Positions 15,830-23,302 of a stretch of DNA of 64,000 nt are shown piece by piece (position 1 is the first letter of the stretch; each line of letters begins with the position of its first letter). Made by a program: the position numbers and the translations under genes. Source of the DNA: W0P28-013 sp051878315 (GTDB lineage Bacteria; Bacteroidota; Bacteroidia; Bacteroidales; Paludibacteraceae); contig JBJEJW010000025.1 in assembly GCA_051878315.1 (NCBI GenBank), forward strand, positions 7,919 to 71,918, read 5' to 3'. The notes beneath the pieces are model-generated. The model was not told the DNA's origin, ran no database searches, and saw only the letters and a program-made list of their open reading frames with translations.

Positions 15830-15856
15830 AATTCGTTTGTTTTTGATTTAACGTCG

Positions 15857-15887
15857 CAAAAATACATTTTTTTATTTTTTGACACAA
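15857..15887 (-). promoter_or_regulatory. Promoter of the alcohol/aldehyde dehydrogenase operon
   Basis: Minus strand: TTG (15887-15885), 20-base spacer, TATTTTTG (15864-15857), then about 28 bases to the ATG at 15829. Confidence 0.7.
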
Positions 15888-15963
15888 CGAAATGAATTAC
15901 AAAAATGATTAAATTATTTAACATTCAACGATTTCATCGAAAAAAATCGAAAACAAATAATAC

Positions 15964-15992
15964 AGAAAAAAGCCTCGAAACAAATCGAGGCT
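15964..15992 (-). terminator. Terminator downstream of apt
   Basis: AGCCTCGA (15971-15978) and TCGAGGCT (15985-15992) are perfectly complementary with a six-base loop; on the minus strand the stem is followed by TTTTTTCTG. It is 215 bases past the apt stop. The gap 15888-16207 holds this hairpin, a second weak hairpin near 16012-16038 and no gene that I can see. Confidence 0.75.
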
Positions 15993-16207
15993 AATTGAAT
16001 GAAATAAATATTACGTTTTTACCACTCGGTAAACGTTGGCACAAGAGCATTCAATAAGTAAATAATCGATTTTTGATTTATTTTTTTGAAAGTGAACTCT
16101 GCCAAAAATACTCAAAGCAAACAACTTACATAAGCAAGATATGCGTCAAGTGTACGCGTTGATTCCATACGCAAATGTGCAGTCAAAATATATTTGTTTT
16201 GTCAATA

Positions 16208-16732
16208 TTAATAGTGTATCAACGAATCGACTTGAATGTCTTCATCAAACACATTACGTCCATTCAAAAAATCAAGTTCTACCAAAAAATTGACATATAT
16301 TTTTTTGACACCAAACTTGCGCACCAATTCGCAAGCGGCTCTCATGGTTCCGCCTGTTGCCAACAAATCATCATGAATCAGTACTACATCGTCAGCCGTG
16401 AGTGCATCTTTGTGTAATTGTATTGTATCGACTCCGTATTCTTTGGTATACGATACTTCAACCGTTTCGGCCGGTAATTTACCTTTTTTACGCACAGGTA
16501 CAAATCCAACACCCAATTTGTTACCCAAAATTGGCGCCATAATAAATCCACGCGATTCGATACCTATAATTTTTGTAATACCTTTATCTTTATAAAGGTC
16601 GTACATCGAATCTTCGAAAAATTTCATACAATCGGCATTTTTGAAAGCCGTTGTCAAATCCTTAAATAAAATTCCCTTAGTGGGGAAGTCGGGCACCGTA
16701 CGAATGTGCTGCTTAATTTCTTCTATTGTCAT
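16208..16732 (-). CDS. apt: Adenine phosphoribosyltransferase
   Basis: 174 residues, normal Apt length. It shows the N-terminal IRTVPDFPTKGILFKDLTTA pattern, GIESRGFIMAPILGNKLGVG, and the PRPP-binding loop DDVVLIHDDLLATGGTMRAA. It salvages adenine to AMP with PRPP. The short gap to mnmG upstream contains two parS-like palindromes, the nearer one 15 bases before this ATG, so ParB binding could affect its transcription. Codons are more AT-rich than in uvrC or ribF, as in mnmG. Confidence 0.95.
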   Translation of the reverse strand: MTIEEIKQHIRTVPDFPTKGILFKDLTTAFKNADCMKFFEDSMYDLYKDKGITKIIGIESRGFIMAPILGNKLGVGFVPVRKKGKLPAETVEVSYTKEYGVDTIQLHKDALTADDVVLIHDDLLATGGTMRAACELVRKFGVKKIYVNFLVELDFLNGRNVFDEDIQVDSLIHY

Positions 16733-16747
16733 AATGATGTTTTTTAT

Positions 16748-16763
16748 TGTTCCACATGGAACA
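16748..16763. promoter_or_regulatory. parS-like ParB binding site 1
   Basis: TGTTCCACATGGAACA is a perfect 16-base palindrome, differing from the second site only in the central two bases (AT in place of GT, CA). parS sites of the ParABS chromosome segregation system have the form TGTTNCACGTGNAACA. It lies between mnmG and apt. Confidence 0.65.
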
Positions 16764-16791
16764 TTGTAAATAATATTTATTTTATCAAGTT

Positions 16792-16807
16792 TGTTCCACG
16801 TGGAACA
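16792..16807. promoter_or_regulatory. parS-like ParB binding site 2
   Basis: TGTTCCACGTGGAACA is a perfect palindrome identical to the consensus form used by Pseudomonas ParB and close to the general TGTTTCACGTGAAACA. It abuts the mnmG stop codon (16808-16810). Centre-to-centre distance to site 1 is 44 bases. parS sites cluster near the replication origin in most bacteria. Confidence 0.8.
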
Positions 16808-18688
16808 TTAACGTCCAAGTAAAACCAAAAGTACATTAATATCGTTTGGCGATACTCCCGGAATACGACTTGCTTGTCCAATGGTTTTTGGGTTGATTTT
16901 GGTTAACTTTTGTCGTGCTTCTGTCGAGAGTGATAAAATTGTATCGTATGTAAAACGACCTTCTATTTTAATATCTTCAAGACGATGCAGTTTGTCGGCA
17001 ATGGCTTTTTCGCGATCAATATAACCTGAATATTTTATTTGTATTTCGGCTGATTCTAAAGTTTCTTCGCGACGGAGTTGATCTATTTGTAAAACTTTTG
17101 CATGCAGTTCGGGCAAAATATTTTCCAAAACAGAAATATTTAGCTGTGGTCGCAAAATTAAATCGAAGAGTTTGGTAGAATGTTTTAACGGAGAAATTTT
17201 GTTTTGTTCCAAATAATCATTAACATCGGAACATTTAACTAATGTATTTTGCGTATAGGCAATAAAATCATCGACAGCAGCATATTTACTTTGCATCAAT
17301 TCAAAACGCTCTTTCGAGGCTAAACCAATATTATACGCTTTTTCGGTAAGACGTTTATCGGCATCATCTTGACGTAATAAAATACGGTATTCGGCACGCG
17401 AAGTAAACATACGGTAAGGTTCGTCCACGCCTTTGGTAACCAAATCGTCAATCAATACACCAATATAAGCTTCATCACGTTGTAATATAAATTCGTCTGT
17501 ACCATGACATTTCAGATGAGCATTTATACCGGCTATTAAACCCTGACCGGCAGCTTCTTCATATCCTGTTGTGCCATTTATCTGTCCGGCAAAAAATAAA
17601 TTTTTGACCAACTTTGTTTCTAAAGTATGATGTAATTGTGTTGGTTCAAAAAAATCATATTCGATAGCATAACCAGGTCGATAAGGTTCGGCGTGTTCCA
17701 AACCCGGAATAGTTTTCAACGCTGCAAACTGTACATCTATCGGCAACGACGACGAAAATCCATTCAAATAATATTCTTGTGTTGTTTCACCTTCCGGCTC
17801 CAAAAATAATTGATGTTGCTCCTTATCGGCAAAAGTTACAATTTTCGTTTCGATGCTCGGACAATACCGCGGTCCTATACTTTTGATCTGACCATTATAT
17901 AATGGTGAATCTTTCAATCCGCTACGTAGAATGGCATGCGTTTCGGCATTTGTAAACGTAATCCAACAACTGCGTTGATGCAATGGACGTGGTGTTGCTG
18001 TCGGCAAAAATGAAAATTTATGAAAATCGTTTTCACCAACCTGCTCTGACATTTTTGTAAAATCGATAGTGTTACCATTCAAACGAACAGGCGTACCTGT
18101 TTTCATACGCGATGTCGAAAAACCCTTTTCTTTCAATTGTTCGGTTATTCCATACGACGCCGGTTCGGCAATACGTCCGCCTGCAATTTGTGTTTTGCCT
18201 ATGTGCATCAAACCACCTAAAAAAGTACCTGCAGTAAGCACTACACACTTGGCAGTAAAATCCATTTGCATCGCAGTTGTACAACCCACTACTCTATCGC
18301 CATCGAATTTAAGTCGAACTACCGAATCCTGCCAAACGTGCAGATTAGGAATGGCATCTATAATTTCGCGCCATTTAGCAATATATTTCAATCTATCGCT
18401 CTGCGACCGCGGACTCCACATAGCCGGACCTTTCGAACGATTCAGCATACGAAATTGAACAGCCGTTGCATCAGTAACTATACCCATATAGCCACCAAGA
18501 GCATCTATCTCCCTGACTATCTGACCTTTAGCTATTCCACCAACAGCCGGATTACAACTCATTTGAGCTATTTTGTTCATATCCATCGTAATCAGCAGCG
18601 TGCGCGAACCCATATTGGCTGCTGCACATGCTGCCTCGCAACCGGCATGACCGGCACCTATTACAATGATATCAAAATCAACATTCAT
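16808..18688 (-). CDS. mnmG: tRNA uridine 5-carboxymethylaminomethyl synthesis enzyme MnmG
   Basis: 626 residues, normal length. The FAD-binding start IIVIGAGHAGCEAACAAANM is at residues 8-27, followed by MSCNPAVGGIAKGQIVREID, GTFLGG, FFAGQINGTTGYEEAAGQGL and a C-terminal SRIPGVSPNDINVLLVLL. With MnmE it installs the cmnm5 group on wobble uridine 34. In many bacteria this gene (formerly gidA) lies next to oriC and parAB. Here it is preceded by a strong promoter and an AT-rich gap, and its 3' end touches a parS-like site. Confidence 0.97.
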   Translation of the reverse strand: MNVDFDIIVIGAGHAGCEAACAAANMGSRTLLITMDMNKIAQMSCNPAVGGIAKGQIVREIDALGGYMGIVTDATAVQFRMLNRSKGPAMWSPRSQSDRLKYIAKWREIIDAIPNLHVWQDSVVRLKFDGDRVVGCTTAMQMDFTAKCVVLTAGTFLGGLMHIGKTQIAGGRIAEPASYGITEQLKEKGFSTSRMKTGTPVRLNGNTIDFTKMSEQVGENDFHKFSFLPTATPRPLHQRSCWITFTNAETHAILRSGLKDSPLYNGQIKSIGPRYCPSIETKIVTFADKEQHQLFLEPEGETTQEYYLNGFSSSLPIDVQFAALKTIPGLEHAEPYRPGYAIEYDFFEPTQLHHTLETKLVKNLFFAGQINGTTGYEEAAGQGLIAGINAHLKCHGTDEFILQRDEAYIGVLIDDLVTKGVDEPYRMFTSRAEYRILLRQDDADKRLTEKAYNIGLASKERFELMQSKYAAVDDFIAYTQNTLVKCSDVNDYLEQNKISPLKHSTKLFDLILRPQLNISVLENILPELHAKVLQIDQLRREETLESAEIQIKYSGYIDREKAIADKLHRLEDIKIEGRFTYDTILSLSTEARQKLTKINPKTIGQASRIPGVSPNDINVLLVLLGR

Positions 18689-18707
18689 AGCGCGAATAAA
18701 TAATGTA

Positions 18708-18739
18708 CAAAATTACATTTTTTATTTGAAACATGCAAA
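18708..18739 (-). promoter_or_regulatory. Promoter of mnmG
   Basis: Minus strand: TTTG (18739-18736), 20-base spacer, TAATTTTG (18715-18708), 20 bases before the ATG at 18688. Confidence 0.75.
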
Positions 18740-19057
18740 GTGAAAAAACGGTTGAAAACTTGTTATTTGTTTTTCACAAAAAATGAAAACTTATACTTGT
18801 AAATTTCAATAAAAAAATGTGATATATGATTTTTCGAAATAACAATCAACACTGACTAAAAAAATACCGAAAGTTATGAACAAAATTATAAACGTAAAAA
18901 AATCCGATGAAACGGCTTAAAATCAATCTGATAAAAATGTAATGAACGATTTCAACAGACAATAATAATCACTATATTTTCTTTTTTAAAAAATAAACAA
19001 TATAATCTATATTCTATTGTAAAAAAATCCGATGAAATGGTTCAAAATTTACTTTTG
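18740..19057. other. AT-rich intergenic region, candidate replication origin
   Basis: No reading frame is present. Base bias flips across this gap although both flanking genes are on the minus strand: 60-base rows at 17281, 17521 and 18241 have G/C counts 6/14, 9/17 and 8/19, while rows at 19441, 19561 and 19681 have 15/8, 14/8 and 16/8. A change from C-rich to G-rich on the top strand is expected at oriC. It contains a 30-base direct repeat (18894-18923 and 19019-19048, 27 of 30 identical) and one relaxed DnaA box, TTTTTCACA at 18770-18778. No cluster of canonical TTATCCACA boxes is seen. Confidence 0.45.
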
Positions 19058-20098
19058 TCATTCGATGCAGTCGATACAAACAGCAATGCGATGGCGTGCC
19101 TGCAAAATTTGCTGACGAAAACGGCGAGCAGACTCACTGTTCCATAGTGTTGTTATATTGGCCGAATGAACATTACCAAATAAAAAATCGGCGTTTTTAT
19201 CGAAACAACATGGCACAAAAGCACCATTGGCTGTTACTACTCCACCCTGCCACTGACGCAAACAATGATTGCCTGTTTTGTATTTTGGTTGCACTACACC
19301 ATTTTTAATAATATAACGACTATAACGTTTCGATGTCGGCAAAAGCGCTTGTTTGTTGGCGTAATTGTAAATTTGTGCCGTTTTAATCGTTATTTTTTGC
19401 ACACCTAACGTTTGGGCTTTGCGTTTGAAAAGCGGAATTTCGTGTTCGTTGTGACGAAAAACGATGAATTGTAATTCAATATCGGGTGTTGATACTTGCA
19501 ATCTTTTTTTTGCATTATTTATATGGTTGATGGCATCGAATACTCGGTTGATGTTGCCACCGATGCGATATTTGGCATAAGTGTTTTGCGTAATGCCGTC
19601 AAGCGAAATAATAATTTTGTTCAATCCCGATTGGCAAATTTGAATTGCTGCTGCTGCGTCGATGTTTTGTGCATTGGTCGATGTTGCTGTGTAGATATTT
19701 TTTTGATGCGCATAGGCAATCATATCGTACATGTCGGGAGCCAAAAATGGTTCACCTTGAAAATAGAGCATCAGATAACAGAGCGTATCGGCAGTTTCGT
19801 CGATGATTTTTTTGTATAAGTCGAACGATAAGAATTTAGTGTTACGTTTCAGATGTCCGGCACCGAGTACACATTCCGGGCAATGCAGTTGACACACGGC
19901 AGCCGGTTCGACCGAAAGCGTTACAGGCATGCCGCTGATTTTTGCATTTTTGGTGATGCGTGCTCGTAGATAACTTACTCTATTTTTCAGTAAGTTATTG
20001 ATTTTTTTGGCGGTTAAAGTGCTAAAAAAATGGTGCAATGGCATAAAATTTGCAATCAATACTGCAAAAATACAGCGAAAAAATCGAATTGTTGTCAT
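19058..20098 (-). CDS. Radical SAM / SPASM domain protein
   Basis: 346 residues from ATG 20098; a longer frame to 20164 needs TTG. The cluster motif is CxxxCxxC, Cys 69, 73 and 76 (CQLHCPEC). Typical radical SAM elements follow: YFQGEPFLAPD and KIIISLDGITQNTYAKYR. The C-terminal part has a SPASM-like cysteine set (HCLRQWQGGVV, PCCFDKNADFLFGNVH, LWNSESARRFR, CIDC). Such proteins often modify peptides or cell-envelope components, but no precursor peptide is visible nearby, so the substrate is unknown. It is divergent from the TPR lipoprotein gene. Confidence 0.82.
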   Translation of the reverse strand: MTTIRFFRCIFAVLIANFMPLHHFFSTLTAKKINNLLKNRVSYLRARITKNAKISGMPVTLSVEPAAVCQLHCPECVLGAGHLKRNTKFLSFDLYKKIIDETADTLCYLMLYFQGEPFLAPDMYDMIAYAHQKNIYTATSTNAQNIDAAAAIQICQSGLNKIIISLDGITQNTYAKYRIGGNINRVFDAINHINNAKKRLQVSTPDIELQFIVFRHNEHEIPLFKRKAQTLGVQKITIKTAQIYNYANKQALLPTSKRYSRYIIKNGVVQPKYKTGNHCLRQWQGGVVTANGAFVPCCFDKNADFLFGNVHSANITTLWNSESARRFRQQILQARHRIAVCIDCIE

Positions 20099-20191
20099 AT
20101 TTAACAAATTAGTTATCAACAGATTATATTTTTTGACATAGTGAAATTTATTTTTTTTCGACAAAATACACCCTATAAAATAAAGTTTTAG

Positions 20192-20199
20192 TAACTTTG
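20192..20199 (+). promoter_or_regulatory. -7 element before the TPR lipoprotein gene
   Basis: TAACTTTG, matching TAnnTTTG, 45 bases before the ATG at 20245. The -33 region is AT-rich without a clear TTTG. Confidence 0.55.
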
Positions 20200-20244
20200 C
20201 CTTTTAGAAATTGTGATTATTTTAACTACTTAATTTTTTATACT

Positions 20245-21948
20245 ATGAACAAAAAATCAATTCTGTTGACTGTGGCTGTGGCCGCATTGGTATTGTTTGC
20301 ATGCAAACCGCCGAAAGAATTTGTTGATCCTATCAACGTATCTGTAAATCCGTTGGAAATGCACGCCGGAAAAGTGGAAGTTACCATCGATGGAACTTAT
20401 CCTGTGAAGTATTTCCAAAAGAAAATGGTTATGACCGTTACACCGGTTTTGAAATCGAAAATCTCGTCTGCCGAATGGAGAGCCGATTCGAAAACTTATC
20501 AAGGCGAAAAAGTGAAAGACAACAACGATGTAATCAAATACAAAGTTGGTGGCGAATACAAACAAGTAGCCAAATTTGATTACAATCCCGAAATGGAAAG
20601 TTCGGAACTTTGGCTCGAAATCACCGGCAAACTCGGTAAAAAAGAGTTCACAATCGACCCGATTAAAGTGGCCGACGGCGTAAATATCACTCCGTTGTTG
20701 GTGGCTGTAGAAGCCGGCGAAGTGGAAACAAAAATCGAAAAAGATAATTTCCAACGCATCATCGAGGAGAAACAAGAAGCCGAAATCCGATTCTTGATTC
20801 AACAATCGGAAGTACGTAAATCGGAAATCAGCAGCGATGCTGTTGTGGCTCTGACAAAACGTATCGACGAAGCCAACAAAGCTGCCAACCTCGAAATGAC
20901 AGGTCTCGAAATTTCGTCGTACGCTTCGCCTGACGGTGGTTTGGATTTGAACGAAAAATTGGCCGAAAAACGTGACCAAGCATCGCAAAAATATATCAAC
21001 AAAGAGTTGAAAAAACTGAAAGCAACCGTTACCATCGACAGCAAATTTACGGCCGAAGACTGGGAAGGTTTCCAAGCATTGATGGAACAATCGAACATTC
21101 AGGACAAAGAGGTTATCTTGCGTGTGTTGGCCATGTATAGCGACCCCGAACAACGCGAAGCCGAAATCAAAAACTTATCGGCTGCTTACAAAGCCATTGC
21201 CGATGAAATTTTGCCGCAACTTCGTCGTTCGAAAATGACGTTGGCTATCAACGTTATCGGTCGTTCGGATGCCGAAATCGACTCGTTGGCAAAAGCCAAC
21301 CCCGACACTTTGTCGCTCGAAGAACTGCTCTACTCTGCTACACTGACAAATGATTTGGAACGTAAAGCCGAAATCTACACGAAAGTTACCGAACTCTATG
21401 CCGACGAATATCGCGGATTTAACAACCTTGGTGTAGTACGCTACGAACAAGGCGACGTTGAGGCTGCCGGTCGTGCATTCGACAAAGCGCTCGAACTCAA
21501 TGCCAAAAATGCTGCCGTAAACTATAACTGCGGTGTGGTAGCACTTGTGAAAGGCGACAATGCCAAAGCCGAAGAATATTTCGGTAATGCCGGTGGTGTT
21601 GGCGAAAGTCTGAACCATGTAAACGGTGTATTGGCTATTCGTCGTGCCGACTACAAGAAAGCCGTAGAACTGTTTGGCGCAGCAAAAGTGAACAATGCTG
21701 CTTTGGCTAAAATTCTGACAAAAGATTATGCCGGCGCACGCTCGGTACTCGAAGGCGTTGAAAAACCGAATGCCCGCACCAATTATTTGTTGGCTGTGGT
21801 TGCCGCTCGTCAGAACGACCGTGCTGCTGTGGTTGCCAACTTGAAAAAAGCCATCGAAGCCGACGGCGCTTGGAAAGAAAAAGCCGCTAAAGATGCCGAA
21901 TTCTTGGCTTTTGCCGAAGATGCCGAATTTGCCGCTTTGGTAAAATAA
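20245..21948 (+). CDS. TPR-containing envelope lipoprotein with OmpA-like segment
   Basis: 567 residues from ATG 20245. Lipoprotein signal VAVAALVLFAC (Cys 19). The N-terminal half is a strand-rich domain with many Lys/Glu. Around residues 200-270 a segment (NLEMTGLEISSYASPDGGLD, then NEKLAEKRDQASQKYI) resembles the peptidoglycan-associated OmpA-like fold. The C-terminal third has TPR units (GFNNLGVVRYEQGDVEAAGR, then AFDKALELN). This layout is common in abundant Bacteroidales envelope lipoproteins; a structural or envelope-organising role is likely. Codon use is Lys-AAA/Glu-GAA rich, as expected for a well-expressed gene, and a good terminator follows. Confidence 0.7.
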   Translation: MNKKSILLTVAVAALVLFACKPPKEFVDPINVSVNPLEMHAGKVEVTIDGTYPVKYFQKKMVMTVTPVLKSKISSAEWRADSKTYQGEKVKDNNDVIKYKVGGEYKQVAKFDYNPEMESSELWLEITGKLGKKEFTIDPIKVADGVNITPLLVAVEAGEVETKIEKDNFQRIIEEKQEAEIRFLIQQSEVRKSEISSDAVVALTKRIDEANKAANLEMTGLEISSYASPDGGLDLNEKLAEKRDQASQKYINKELKKLKATVTIDSKFTAEDWEGFQALMEQSNIQDKEVILRVLAMYSDPEQREAEIKNLSAAYKAIADEILPQLRRSKMTLAINVIGRSDAEIDSLAKANPDTLSLEELLYSATLTNDLERKAEIYTKVTELYADEYRGFNNLGVVRYEQGDVEAAGRAFDKALELNAKNAAVNYNCGVVALVKGDNAKAEEYFGNAGGVGESLNHVNGVLAIRRADYKKAVELFGAAKVNNAALAKILTKDYAGARSVLEGVEKPNARTNYLLAVVAARQNDRAAVVANLKKAIEADGAWKEKAAKDAEFLAFAEDAEFAALVK

Positions 21949-21965
21949 CTGATTGATAATCATTA

Positions 21966-21998
21966 AAAGAAGGTCGGGCTATAAGTCCGGCCTTTTTT
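21966..21998 (+). terminator. Terminator of the TPR lipoprotein gene
   Basis: AAGGTCGG and CCGGCCTT form an eight-pair stem (one G-T pair) with a nine-base loop, followed by TTTTTTG, 18 bases after the stop. Confidence 0.85.
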
Positions 21999-22015
21999 GT
22001 TTTGGATATTATTTG

Positions 22016-22194
22016 TAATTTTGCAAGCGAAATAGTATTTATTTGAACTTGTAGTTTTTATTCTCGCAACCTAAAATTCGCCAAAATTTTACAAGAGAAT
22101 AAAGCGGTAAACAAAGTTCCATGCCCGTGTGGGCGTGGGCTGTTGCTACTTATTTATTTGTAAAACGGCGTTTGGCGATGCCTTGGTTGCGTAA
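22016..22194 (+). promoter_or_regulatory. Promoter and structured leader of the XRE gene
   Basis: TAATTTTG at 22016-22023 is a good -7 element. The 170 bases that follow lack a reading frame but hold a stable hairpin CATGCCC-GTGT-GGGCGTG (around 22122-22139) and a weaker GGCGTTTGGCGATGCC block. Such a long, structured 5' leader before an 82-residue gene suggests RNA-level control or a small RNA overlapping the gene. Confidence 0.45.
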
Positions 22195-22443
22195 ATGAGT
22201 AAAACGGTTTACGCCTTTTTTATGTCTGATTCAAAACTCCCACACATTGGGCAAATAGTTCGCCAAACGCTGAAAAAGCAGGGACGAACAGTTACGTGGC
22301 TGGCGCAACAACTGCCTTGCGACAGGAGCAATGTCTATAAAATTTTTGCAAAACGAACGTTAGACACCGAATTATTGTTGACACTTTCGAAGGTTTTGGG
22401 TGTCGATTTCTTCCAAATTTACTCTTCCTTTTTGAAAAAATGA
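22195..22443 (+). CDS. Small XRE-type helix-turn-helix protein
   Basis: 82 residues. The helix-turn-helix is in HIGQIVRQTLKKQGRTVTWL followed by AQQLPCDRSNVYKIFAKRTL (residues about 17-57), with LLTLSKVLGVDFFQIYSSF after it. The conserved part starts at MSDSKLPHIG, so ATG 22222 is as likely as ATG 22195. Small XRE proteins of this form are common singletons in Bacteroidales and probably regulate transcription. It lies between a structured leader and a hairpin at 22444-22479, just upstream of the right FISUMP cluster, but a regulatory link is not shown. Confidence 0.75.
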   Translation: MSKTVYAFFMSDSKLPHIGQIVRQTLKKQGRTVTWLAQQLPCDRSNVYKIFAKRTLDTELLLTLSKVLGVDFFQIYSSFLKK

Positions 22444-22479
22444 TGCCGATTCAGCCACACTTTTGTGGCCGATGAGGCA
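22444..22479 (+). terminator. Hairpin overlapping the XRE stop codon region
   Basis: GCCAC (22454-22458) pairs with GTGGC (22465-22469), with outer TGCC/GGCA pairs across a symmetric internal loop. There is no T-run directly after it, so termination is possible but not certain; it could be a regulatory structure. Confidence 0.4.
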
Positions 22480-22574
22480 CTACAAAAAATCATCTGTTGC
22501 CGGCGAAAAAGCATATTTTTGTGTTTTTAATAATGGTAACATACAACTTATTTATTAACACTAATTTTTTTATT

Positions 22575-23270
22575 ATGAAACATCTGAAATTTTTTGCAGC
22601 CTTGTGCTGCGTAGCAGCAGCCTTTGCTGCTTGCGAGAAAAACGATGTAGAGTCTGCATCCGGCACCAAGAATGGCCACGCATACGTTGACCTTGGTTTG
22701 CCGAGCGGTCTGAAATGGGCAACTTGCAACGTAGGTGCCACTAAACCCGAAGAGTATGGCAACTACTATGCTTGGGGAGAAACCGAACCAAAAGACTATT
22801 ACGATTGGAGTACTTATAAATATAGTTCTGATGATGCTGAACTGACCAAGTACTGCACGGATAGTTATTATGGCAAAGATGGTTTTGCAGATAACAAAAC
22901 CATACTCGACCCCGAAGACGATGCAGCTCGTGCTAATTGGGGCGGTAAGTGGCGTATACCTACCTTGGCTGAATGGACGGAACTGCGTGAAAACTGTGCG
23001 TGGAAATGGACGGATGATTACAATGGTACAGGCGTCGCCGGACGAGTTGTAACCAGCATGACCAACGGCAACTCCATTTTTCTCCCTGCGGCGGGCTGGC
23101 GCGACTGCGACGATTTGCGCCGCGCTGGCCTCGACGGCATCTATTGGTCGAGTTCGCTCGACGCGGGCTGCCCGGGCGGCGCGTGGCGCGTGGGCTTCGA
23201 CTCGGGCAGCGTGTACAGTGACGACGATTACCGCGTCTTCGGTCTATCCGTTCGTCCGGTATTCAAATAA
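22575..23270 (+). CDS. FISUMP-domain lipoprotein (right copy 1)
   Basis: 231 residues from ATG 22575 (the frame extends upstream but MKHLKFFAALCCVAAAFAAC is a clear lipoprotein signal, Cys 20). FISUMP domain: HAYVDLGLPSGLKWATCNVG, YAWGETEPKDYY, DPEDDAARANWGGKWRIPT, AAGW, IYWSSSL, FGLSVRPVFK. The last 60 codons are much richer in GC than the start of the gene and differ from the neighbour copy mostly at first and second codon positions. No sorting domain, so anchoring is by lipid. Likely a surface ligand-binding protein of C-type-lectin-like fold. Confidence 0.82.
   Translation: MKHLKFFAALCCVAAAFAACEKNDVESASGTKNGHAYVDLGLPSGLKWATCNVGATKPEEYGNYYAWGETEPKDYYDWSTYKYSSDDAELTKYCTDSYYGKDGFADNKTILDPEDDAARANWGGKWRIPTLAEWTELRENCAWKWTDDYNGTGVAGRVVTSMTNGNSIFLPAAGWRDCDDLRRAGLDGIYWSSSLDAGCPGGAWRVGFDSGSVYSDDDYRVFGLSVRPVFK
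23089..23267 (+). other. Retroelement-like variable region, right copy 1
   Basis: Codons for AAGW...SVRPVF. Aligned to 24472-24655, fixed codons (TTG, GGC, TAT TGG TCG AGT TCG CTC, GCG TGG, GTG, TTC, TCG) alternate with altered codons that nearly all end in C or T: GAC/GGC, CGC/GAC, GGC/TTC, CTC/TAC, GAC/TAC, CGC/AGC, GGC/GAC. This is what adenine-directed mutagenesis of AAC/AAT template codons would produce. Confidence 0.55.
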
Positions 23271-23302
23271 TCTAATATGGAATAATAAACGCTTCTACAA
23301 AT

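Noticed and set aside
18740..19057. tRNA or other known RNA gene in the AT-rich gap
   Set aside because: No cloverleaf or other stable GC-containing fold is visible; the region is almost entirely A/T-rich.
20099..20164. Longer N-terminus for the radical SAM protein
   Set aside because: It needs a TTG start and adds Lys/Asn-rich residues not expected in the family; ATG 20098 gives a normal start.
22497..22574. Extended N-terminus of the first right-hand FISUMP gene
   Set aside because: The lipoprotein signal begins at ATG 22575; the extension would place it inside the protein.
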